A stretch of 64,000 nucleotides of DNA, from positions 1 through 64,000 of the forward strand of contig CAZIVP010000010.1 of the NCBI GenBank assembly GCA_964542915.1. The letters run 5' to 3'. Below are positions 26,782 to 33,627 of the stretch, piece after piece. Below the pieces are notes generated by a model. The model was not told where the DNA came from and searched no databases. It saw nothing but the letters and a program-made list of their open reading frames with translations. The stretch comes from CAZIVP01 sp964542915. Its GTDB lineage: Bacteria; Calditrichota; Calditrichia; Calditrichales; Calditrichaceae. How positions within the stretch are numbered: the stretch's first letter is position 1; every line of letters starts with the position of its first letter. Position numbers and translations under genes: made by a program.

Positions 26782-27543
26782 TTGGAATTGATAAGAACAG
26801 GTATTATACTCGCCGCCGGACGCGGCAGTCGAATGAAAGAAATGAGCCTGGAACGGCCCAAACCGATGACCGTTGTTAATCATACCACGATCATCGATAA
26901 TCTTATCCGGCAGTTGATTGAAACCGGACTGAAACGAATTGTTGTCGTAGTCGGCTATATGGCCGAAAAATTAGTCGGCCATTTGGAGGAAGCGTTTAAC
27001 GGTCGTGTGGAGCTCTCTTTCGTGCATAACACCATTTACGATCGTACTAATAATATTTATTCACTTTGGTTGGCAAAGCCGTATCTTGAAAACGGTTTTT
27101 ATCTTTTTGAAGCCGATGTTTTTTGTGATGATCGTATGATTGAGCAATTTATTCGTCATGCTGCAGAGAACATTATATTGGTGGGACCCTATCAGAGGAA
27201 TATGGAGGGAACCGTTGTAGAGTTGGATTCCGATGGCAAGGTGCGTAACATGTATCTCAAAAAAGATCAAAACGTTACCTTTGATTATTCCGATAAATAC
27301 AAAACCATAAATTTTTACCGAATCGATAAACGGATCGCCAGTAAATTCTTCATTCATAAACTGGAAGAACACATTCGAAACGAGGATGTAAATTCCTATT
27401 ATGAACGAATCATCAAAGAAGCCGTAGAAAAGGGTTATCGTTTTGAAGGTTTGGTTATCGAAGACGAGAAATGGTGGGAAATTGATAACCATGATGATTT
27501 GGAGATAGCGCAAACGATGTTCGGTAAAAAGCATTCGTCCTGA
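26782..27543 (+). CDS. LicC-like CTP:phospho-alcohol cytidylyltransferase
   Basis: The 253-residue nucleotidyltransferase has the GIILAAGRGSRM pyrophosphorylase loop, RPKPM as the substrate-side lysine motif, and a RTNNIYSLW segment characteristic of LicC-type choline- or ethanolamine-phosphate cytidylyltransferases. It starts with TTG four bases after the previous stop. Placed between a CDP-glycerol-type transferase and an exporter, it probably makes the CDP-activated alcohol used for decorating the glycan; the exact alcohol is unknown, and a sugar-phosphate substrate cannot be excluded. Confidence 0.7.
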   Translation: MELIRTGIILAAGRGSRMKEMSLERPKPMTVVNHTTIIDNLIRQLIETGLKRIVVVVGYMAEKLVGHLEEAFNGRVELSFVHNTIYDRTNNIYSLWLAKPYLENGFYLFEADVFCDDRMIEQFIRHAAENIILVGPYQRNMEGTVVELDSDGKVRNMYLKKDQNVTFDYSDKYKTINFYRIDKRIASKFFIHKLEEHIRNEDVNSYYERIIKEAVEKGYRFEGLVIEDEKWWEIDNHDDLEIAQTMFGKKHSS

Positions 27544-27578
27544 TATTCAAAACACAGTAAACCGGTTTAAGGCGCCGC

Positions 27579-29474
27579 ATGCATCTTTATTTAAAAATAT
27601 TGCAATTTTTAAAACCGTACTGGAAAGCTCTGGTGCTTTCCACGTTATTGACCGTCCTGTACGTCCTTTTCAATAATTTGTCTATCTGGATTTCGGTGGA
27701 TTTTGTGCGGGAACTGTTTGATCCCCGCTACGCCCAAACCGAGATGGTTGAACAGAAGGATACCGGAAGTGATCAGGCTGCCCAAAGCCCGGAAGAACAG
27801 ATACGCGAAATGGTTAATATAGGCGATGAGACAAGCTTATATGAAAAAATCAATGTAACCATAAAATCTGTCATCATTCAGGAAAACCGTTACGACACCC
27901 TTAAAATTGTGTGTTTGGTTATATTTTTAAGCTTCTTATTAAAAAACCTAATGCATTACGGCCATAAAGTGATTCTAAATTATGTTGAGGTAAGGGTTAT
28001 TGTCAATATTCGCAATAAGTTACAGCAGCGACTTTTGCACCTGCCCCTGTCGTATTTTCACAAAAAACATTCCGGGAATCTCACATCAATTGTCTTTAAT
28101 GATGTCAACGCCCTGAACAGCGTGTTTGATAAAACATTCGGCAAAATGATTCTTTCGCCCATTCAGATTCTTGCCAACGTATTTATCCTTGTAATGATCA
28201 GCTGGAAACTTTCGCTGATCACATTCATTGTCGTGCCGGTCAGCGCGTTTGTCATTTTCAAAATCGGACAAAGCATGCGCCGTAAAAGTCGGCGTGTATT
28301 CAGCCAGATTGCGGATGTGGTCTCTACTTTTCAAGAAGCTGTATCGGCGATTAATATTGTCAAGATATTTACCAACGAGCAACTGGAGTACCAAAAATTC
28401 AGGGATAGCAACGACAAATTTTTCAAGAGGCTGTTTCGCGCCAATAAACTTAAATTTGCTACCTCGCCGATTAATGAAATCCTGTTTGTACTGATATTGA
28501 TCGCCTTGTTATGGTACGGCGGTAATATGGTGTATTCCAATACCGGCCTCTCGGCCGAAGATTTTATTCGCTTTCTTGTGTTTCTCTTTACGATGTTCAA
28601 ACCGATCAAAGATTTATCGGGCATAAATAATGTGTTGCAAACAGGAATGGCGGCTTCGGAACGGATCTTTGGAATAATTGATAGCGAGCCTGAGGTGTAT
28701 GATAAACCGGGCGCCGTGCCCATCGCGCCATTGAAAAAGCAGGTACGCTATGAAGATGTTTCTTTTAAATACCATCCGGAAGGTGACTTTGCCCTGCAAG
28801 ATATCAATCTTACCGTTAACAAAGGCGAGATGGTTGCGTTTGTCGGCCCCAGCGGCTCCGGCAAAACGACCATGATTAATTTATTGCCGCGCTTTTACGA
28901 TGTAATCGGCGGTCGCATCACGATTGATGGCGTGGATATTCGCAATGTTAAACTGCACTCTCTGCGCAGGCAAATGAGCATCGTAACCCAGGAAACGGTT
29001 TTGTTCAACGATACCGTTCGTACCAATATCGCTTACGGTCTGCAAGACGTTCCCGAAGAGAAGATTATCGCTGCGGCAAAAATGGCCAACGCCTGGGATT
29101 TTATTAAGGAAATGGAAAAAGGATTGGACACGCATATCGGTGAGCGTGGTTTGCGTTTGTCGGGAGGTCAGAAACAACGGCTTTCCATAGCCCGGGCCGT
29201 ATTGAAAAATCCGTCTATCTTAATATTAGATGAAGCCACATCTTCTCTGGACACGGAATCCGAACGGCTGGTACAGGATGCCATTGACCATTTACTGGAG
29301 CAGCGCACGGTGTTTGTCATAGCGCATCGACTCTCTACCATCCAAAATGCCACTAAAATTGTGGTTTTGAATCGCGGGCGAATTGAAGGCGTTGGACCGC
29401 ATTTGGAACTTATTAACCAAAGTACGTTATACAAAAATCTATATGAAAAACAATTGCTCACCCAACCGGTTTAA
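27579..29474 (+). CDS. ABC transporter, MsbA-like ATPase-permease
   Basis: The 631-residue half-transporter has six transmembrane helices (about 1-340) and a C-terminal ATPase with Walker A GPSGSGKTT near 423, the LSGGQ signature near 527, Walker B ILILDEATSS and a H-loop AHRLST. Length and layout match MsbA and related lipid or oligosaccharide flippases. A long extracytoplasmic loop sits between the first two helices (about 45-110). It closes the locus and probably flips lipid A-core or a lipid-linked glycan. Confidence 0.85.
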   Translation: MHLYLKILQFLKPYWKALVLSTLLTVLYVLFNNLSIWISVDFVRELFDPRYAQTEMVEQKDTGSDQAAQSPEEQIREMVNIGDETSLYEKINVTIKSVIIQENRYDTLKIVCLVIFLSFLLKNLMHYGHKVILNYVEVRVIVNIRNKLQQRLLHLPLSYFHKKHSGNLTSIVFNDVNALNSVFDKTFGKMILSPIQILANVFILVMISWKLSLITFIVVPVSAFVIFKIGQSMRRKSRRVFSQIADVVSTFQEAVSAINIVKIFTNEQLEYQKFRDSNDKFFKRLFRANKLKFATSPINEILFVLILIALLWYGGNMVYSNTGLSAEDFIRFLVFLFTMFKPIKDLSGINNVLQTGMAASERIFGIIDSEPEVYDKPGAVPIAPLKKQVRYEDVSFKYHPEGDFALQDINLTVNKGEMVAFVGPSGSGKTTMINLLPRFYDVIGGRITIDGVDIRNVKLHSLRRQMSIVTQETVLFNDTVRTNIAYGLQDVPEEKIIAAAKMANAWDFIKEMEKGLDTHIGERGLRLSGGQKQRLSIARAVLKNPSILILDEATSSLDTESERLVQDAIDHLLEQRTVFVIAHRLSTIQNATKIVVLNRGRIEGVGPHLELINQSTLYKNLYEKQLLTQPV

Positions 29475-29481
29475 GGATTGC

Positions 29482-30381
29482 ATGTTACATATGACTAACA
29501 ATGAATCAGCTCGCTTGTACCCGAGAACGTTTACAATTCGGATTATCGTGGTGTTTTTGATCGCCGTATCCACAGTACGGACGCAACCGTTAAGCACTGA
29601 TGTCGATTCCGTTGCCGCTGAACCTCCGGCAATCGACCCCCCGGTGATCGCTCATAATGCTTTCGATGTCGGCGAAAAACTGACCTTTAAAATTCGCTAC
29701 GGATTCATTCGTGCCGGCACTGCCGAAATGAAGGTTATGGATCGCACCCGCTATAATGGTGAAGAGGTGTATCATATCCAGACAACCGCACGTAGCGTTT
29801 CAGCCTTCGATTGGTTCTATAAGGTGCGCGACGTCGTGAATACTTACATGGATGCCCGCGGTCTTTATCCCTATCGCTACGAGAAGATATTAAGAGAAGG
29901 GGGGTATAAGGCCGACTTATTTGTCGATTTCTTCCATCTTGATTCCCTGGCAAAAGTAGAATTTAAACGCTATGATGATGGCGAGAATCTCAAAAAACGA
30001 AAAGAATACGATGTAAAAATTCCGCCGTTTAGTCGCGATGTCTTGTCGGCCTTTTATTATGTACGTACCCGGCAACTTTATGTGGGCGATCCCATTCAAT
30101 TAACCAGCCACGAAAAAGATAGCGTTTATAATATGGAAGTAAAAATATATAAGCGCGAAACCATCGAGGTGGAAGCCGGTAAATTTCGGTGTTTAAAAGT
30201 AGAACCTCTGTTACAGGGCGAGGGCATTTTTAAACAAAAAGGTCGGCTGCTCATCTGGTTAACCGACGATGAACTCAAAATTCCGGTGCAAATGAAAAGC
30301 AAAGTGGTGGTGGGGCACATCACTTCGGAATTAAAGAAAATTGAAGGCGTAAACCGCCCGATACCGGCCCAACTCAATTGA
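29482..30381 (+). CDS. DUF3108 domain protein, exported
   Basis: The 299-residue protein has a signal-like hydrophobic segment (about 14-32) and then a DUF3108 domain: GEKLTFKIRYGFIRAGTAEM, a DWFYKVRD segment and a C-terminal KGRLLIWLTDDE part. The family is common in FCB and Proteobacteria and is probably periplasmic beta-rich; its function is unknown. ATG 29482 follows AAGGA; ATG 29491 is an alternative. It comes directly after the ABC exporter, so it may take part in envelope transport. Confidence 0.75.
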   Translation: MLHMTNNESARLYPRTFTIRIIVVFLIAVSTVRTQPLSTDVDSVAAEPPAIDPPVIAHNAFDVGEKLTFKIRYGFIRAGTAEMKVMDRTRYNGEEVYHIQTTARSVSAFDWFYKVRDVVNTYMDARGLYPYRYEKILREGGYKADLFVDFFHLDSLAKVEFKRYDDGENLKKRKEYDVKIPPFSRDVLSAFYYVRTRQLYVGDPIQLTSHEKDSVYNMEVKIYKRETIEVEAGKFRCLKVEPLLQGEGIFKQKGRLLIWLTDDELKIPVQMKSKVVVGHITSELKKIEGVNRPIPAQLN

Positions 30382-30532
30382 GGGTTGCCGCTCATGTTAG
30401 TGACCGAGGATCTCTGTTGAATTAACGGAATACGATCGGCTTTAAACAGGCAGGGTTGCCCAACTCGATTGATTCTTTTTTCAGTCACATTTTCTCTCAT
30501 CAAGAATCCGGTTCCCTCTCGGATACAAAATA

Positions 30533-30547
30533 CGACTAAATTAGTCG
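30533..30547. promoter_or_regulatory. IscR/Rrf2-like palindrome upstream of the superoxide dismutase
   Basis: A perfect inverted repeat CGACTAA-A-TTAGTCG lies 98 bases upstream of the sod start. Its centre GACTAAATTAGTC fits the core of the IscR type 1 consensus (GACT-RWWWY-AGTC). Regulation by an iron-sulfur Rrf2-type factor is an inference; no such regulator gene is in the window. Confidence 0.5.
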
Positions 30548-30644
30548 GTTTTTAGCCGAAGCAGGAATAAAATTTAAAATTTTTAAATTACATTAAGCGA
30601 AATTTGATCGAAACAGCGAATTGCAAAATCGAATGGAGGTTGTT

Positions 30645-31268
30645 ATGTCACACGTATTGCCTGATTTACCTTATGCTCACGATGCGCTGGAACCGTATAT
30701 CGATGCGCGTACGATGGAAATCCATCACGGAAAACATCATGCCGGCTACGTTAATAAATTGAATGCTGCATTGGAAAAACATCCGGAATTAAAAGACCAA
30801 CGTCTTGACGACCTGCTTAAACGTTTGAGCAGTGTACCTGAAGACATTCGCACGGCTGTACGCAATAATGGAGGCGGCCATTGGAATCACGCTTTCTTCT
30901 GGCCGGTTATGGGACCGAACGGCAGCGGACAGCCGAGCGGCGAGCTTGCCAATGCCATAAACCAGACTTTCGGATCGTTTGACCAGTTTAAAGAACAGTT
31001 TGTCAATGCCGGCGTCGGGCGATTTGGTTCCGGTTGGGCCTGGCTAGTGGTAAAAGACGGCGGAAACCTTGAAATCGGCTCCACTCCCAACCAGGATAAT
31101 CCACTGATGGATATTTCCGAGTTTAAAGGACAGCCTATTCTCGGCGTCGATGTCTGGGAGCACGCCTACTATTTGAAATACCAGAATCGTCGCGCAGAAT
31201 ATCTGGATGCTTTTTTTAGTGTTATCAACTGGGATGCGGTTGCCGATAAATTTGTGAATTTCAAATAA
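30645..31268 (+). CDS. sodA: Superoxide dismutase, Mn-type or cambialistic
   Basis: The 207-residue enzyme converts superoxide to oxygen and peroxide in the cytoplasm. Metal ligands are in MEIHHGKHH, GGGHWNH and the signature GVDVWEHAYY. The STPNQDNPLM segment is the manganese-type version (iron enzymes usually have A or G in place of NQD), so Mn or dual-metal use is likely. GGAGGT 4 bases upstream of ATG 30645 sets the start; in-frame codons upstream are non-coding. A terminator follows. Confidence 0.93.
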   Translation: MSHVLPDLPYAHDALEPYIDARTMEIHHGKHHAGYVNKLNAALEKHPELKDQRLDDLLKRLSSVPEDIRTAVRNNGGGHWNHAFFWPVMGPNGSGQPSGELANAINQTFGSFDQFKEQFVNAGVGRFGSGWAWLVVKDGGNLEIGSTPNQDNPLMDISEFKGQPILGVDVWEHAYYLKYQNRRAEYLDAFFSVINWDAVADKFVNFK

Positions 31269-31298
31269 AGCGCATAAAACGCATAAAAGCACCTCCGA

Positions 31299-31328
31299 AA
31301 ACCCGGGCCTCACGTCCGGGTTTTTTTG
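31299..31328 (+). terminator. Intrinsic terminator of sodA
   Basis: Stem aaacccgg/ccgggttt (31299-31306 and 31316-31323) followed by TTTTT, 31 bases after the sod stop codon. Confidence 0.85.
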
Positions 31329-31433
31329 TTTACTTTTATATGGTGATAACGAAAGAAATTTACTAATGGTGTAGATGTATTGATATTTACGACAACTGAC
31401 CCGTATGTTAAGCATTAATCAAATGCGAATGTT

Positions 31434-31476
31434 AATTGAGATGATTATATCGGTAATACGAACCGATCACTCAATT
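31434..31476 (+). ncRNA. Nested hairpin in the rimP leader, possible structured RNA
   Basis: Outer arms AATTGAG/CTCAATT (31434-31440, 31470-31476) enclose inner arms ATCGGT/ACCGAT (31449-31454, 31462-31467). Both are perfect. With the downstream hairpins this suggests a folded 5' leader or a small RNA ending at the 31660 T-run. No known family is recognised. Confidence 0.35.
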
Positions 31477-31631
31477 AGTATTCTAAAATATGAACAATTT
31501 ACAGCATGTTAAGTGATATCTTATTGTGTGGAAATAGGTCGCGATAATAGCGAAATTTACACACGTTAAATTTGCGTAAATACATTTGCATCAGGGCTGA
31601 AGCTAAGTTAAATTAATTATTTGTCCTGTGT

Positions 31632-31660
31632 AAAAGTGGGTCATTGTTACCCACTTTTTT
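31632..31660 (+). terminator. Terminator or attenuator before rimP
   Basis: Arms aaaagtgggt (31632-31641) and acccactttt (31649-31658) form a perfect 10-bp stem with a 7-base loop and continue into TTTTTT. The rimP ribosome-binding site starts only 6 bases later, so the element either ends an upstream transcript or acts as an attenuator for the operon that includes nusA. Confidence 0.75.
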
Positions 31661-31678
31661 GTTATAAGGAGTAAAGGT

Positions 31679-32128
31679 GTGGATGTTAAGGGTAAGTTGG
31701 AAAATATTGCACGCGAAGCTTGCGAGGCGCACAATTTGATTTTGGTGGAAGTGCGGGTAAGAGGCAATAAACAACAACCTATTTATGAGGTTTTTGCCGA
31801 CAGCGAGCAAGGGATCACGCTTGGTCAGTGCGAAGAGTTAACCCGTACCATTCAGGATGAGATGGATATGGATGAGGATTTTAATGTAAACTATCGGCTG
31901 GATGTATCTTCGCCCGGTGTTGACCGGCCGTTGGTTTACGATTATGAATTCAAAAAAAACCGTGGACAAATGTTAGAAGTTAACTACGATAGCGAAGGCA
32001 AAGACGAAAGCATTAAAGGCAAATTGATTGATTTTGACGAACAAATCATTAAAATTGAACGGAAAAAGGACCTGGTTGAAATACCGAGGCAGTCTATCAA
32101 GAAAGCCAAGGTTCATATCCAGTGGTAA
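31679..32128 (+). CDS. rimP: Ribosome maturation factor RimP
   Basis: The 149-residue protein matches RimP, which helps assemble the 30S subunit. It has the N-terminal LENIAREACEAHNLILVEV region, the LDVSSPGVDRPL motif typical of the family and a C-terminal SH3-like barrel. GTG 31679 with AAGGA 8 bases upstream is the start. It opens the conserved cluster rimP-nusA-infB, with nusA 24 bases later. Confidence 0.92.
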   Translation: MDVKGKLENIAREACEAHNLILVEVRVRGNKQQPIYEVFADSEQGITLGQCEELTRTIQDEMDMDEDFNVNYRLDVSSPGVDRPLVYDYEFKKNRGQMLEVNYDSEGKDESIKGKLIDFDEQIIKIERKKDLVEIPRQSIKKAKVHIQW

Positions 32129-32152
32129 TTTTTTGGAGGAAGCTCGGCCGTC

Positions 32153-33451
32153 ATGAATAGCGAAATAATGGAAGCCATCACGCAAATTGCAAAAGACAAG
32201 CGTATCGAAAAAGAATATTTACAAGATATATTAGAAAAAATATTTCTTGGCATGATAGAGAAAAAATACGGACATACGGATAACTTCGACGTCATCGTCA
32301 ATATCGATAAAGGCGATATCGAAATTTATCAGGAGAAAACGGTGGTGGAGGACGTCGAAGATCCGGTAAGTGAAATTGATTTAGAGTCGGCGCGTAAAAT
32401 TGATCCCGATGCCGAAATGGGTGAGGAAGTGGTCGAGGTAATCGAACCCATTAGTTTTGGCAGACGCGCGATTCTATCGGCCAAGCAAAATTTAAATCAA
32501 AAAATCCGTGATTTCGAACGCGAGCAGATGCTCGATGAATATAAAAATCGCATCGGTGAAATCATCATCGGAGATATTCATCAGGTACAGAAACGCGGTA
32601 TGTATATCAATCTTGATAAAACCGAGGTTTATCTGCCGCGTGAAGAACAGATTCAGGGCGAGCGCCTGCGCCGCGGGCAAACGGTGCGTTGTTTGATCAA
32701 AGAAATCCGCGAACAGCAGGGACGCGGACCGGAGATCATTGTCAGTCGTGCCGATCCCCGATTTTTGATACGCTTATTCGAACTGGAAGTGCCCGAAATT
32801 TATGACGGTATTGTTGAAATTAAAGGCGTATCACGGGAAGCCGGCGAACGCTCCAAAATAGCGGTGGAATCGATTGATCGCCGTATTGATCCTGTTGGTG
32901 CATGCGTTGGTATGAAAGGCGTTCGAATACAGGCGGTTGTGCGCGAACTGAACAACGAAAAAATCGATATTATAAATTTTTCCAATGAACCTGAGATATT
33001 CATAACCCGCGCGTTAACGCCCGCAAAACCCAATAAAATAATCGTTAATGATGAAGATAAAATGGCGGTTGCGATTATCGATGACGAACAGATGTCTGTC
33101 GCCATCGGAAGAAACGGCGTTAATCTGAGGCTCGCTTCGGAACTCACGGGTTTTCAGATCGAACCGGTAAAAGAATCCGAATTTTCAGAAGAAGAACGAG
33201 AAGGTTCGGTGGAGCATACGACGATCGGTGATGTGGATGAACTCTCCACCCATGTGAAAAAGATGCTTACGGCTGCAAATCTGGAAGAAATAACGGAAAT
33301 TTACGGTAAAGGCAAAGAAGGGTTGATGGCTCTGCCGGGAATCGGCGAGAAAACGGCCGAGAAAATTATGGATGCCCTTGAATACTATTTGCCGGAAGAT
33401 TACGAAGCCGGGGAGACGGAAGACGAGGAAGAAGAAGAGGAGAACGGCTGA
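32153..33451 (+). CDS. nusA: Transcription elongation/termination factor NusA
   Basis: The 432-residue protein binds RNA polymerase and nascent RNA. Order: N-terminal polymerase-binding domain (about 1-125), S1 domain (about 135-205), two KH domains (about 210-350, including the GACVGMKGVRIQ and IGRNGVNLRLAS loops) and a C-terminal helix-hairpin-helix region (LPGIGEKTAEKI, about 395-406). It ends in a strongly acidic tail. GGAGG precedes the ATG. NusA could feed back on the terminator before rimP (inference). Confidence 0.94.
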   Translation: MNSEIMEAITQIAKDKRIEKEYLQDILEKIFLGMIEKKYGHTDNFDVIVNIDKGDIEIYQEKTVVEDVEDPVSEIDLESARKIDPDAEMGEEVVEVIEPISFGRRAILSAKQNLNQKIRDFEREQMLDEYKNRIGEIIIGDIHQVQKRGMYINLDKTEVYLPREEQIQGERLRRGQTVRCLIKEIREQQGRGPEIIVSRADPRFLIRLFELEVPEIYDGIVEIKGVSREAGERSKIAVESIDRRIDPVGACVGMKGVRIQAVVRELNNEKIDIINFSNEPEIFITRALTPAKPNKIIVNDEDKMAVAIIDDEQMSVAIGRNGVNLRLASELTGFQIEPVKESEFSEEEREGSVEHTTIGDVDELSTHVKKMLTAANLEEITEIYGKGKEGLMALPGIGEKTAEKIMDALEYYLPEDYEAGETEDEEEEEENG

Positions 33452-33550
33452 CCAATCAACCGAGATGCATTCGTTCAGACAAGTGAGTCAATTGTGGATG
33501 AAGTGACGGGAAAGCATTCAAAAATAAAGAATTAATTAGAGACATAAGTT

Positions 33551-33571
33551 CGAACACATAGAATGTGTTCG
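33551..33571 (+). other. Perfect 9-bp hairpin between nusA and infB
   Basis: CGAACACAT (33551-33559) and ATGTGTTCG (33563-33571) pair perfectly around a 3-base loop. No U-run follows, so it is not an intrinsic terminator. In many bacteria the ylxR and ylxQ genes sit at this place; here 176 non-coding bases remain. An RNA-processing or stability element is possible. Confidence 0.5.
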
Positions 33572-33627
33572 CGAAAGGGTAATGAGTAATAAACTTGAAA
33601 TAATTTCAGCGGGGTGAGCACACATTT

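Larger units (their letters stand above)
31330..31678. other. Structured leader region of the rimP operon
   Basis: These 350 AT-rich bases hold no gene. They contain a nested hairpin (31434-31476), a 7-bp hairpin (31553-31573) and a perfect terminator hairpin (31632-31660) ending just before the rimP ribosome-binding site at 31666-31670. A tRNA was looked for and not found. Confidence 0.6.

Noticed and set aside
31330..31678. tRNA gene before rimP
   Set aside because: Looked for because metY precedes rimP in E. coli, but no cloverleaf or T-loop GTTCRA motif was found.
33452..33627. ylxR or ylxQ remnant
   Set aside because: No reading frame or decayed motif could be aligned by eye.
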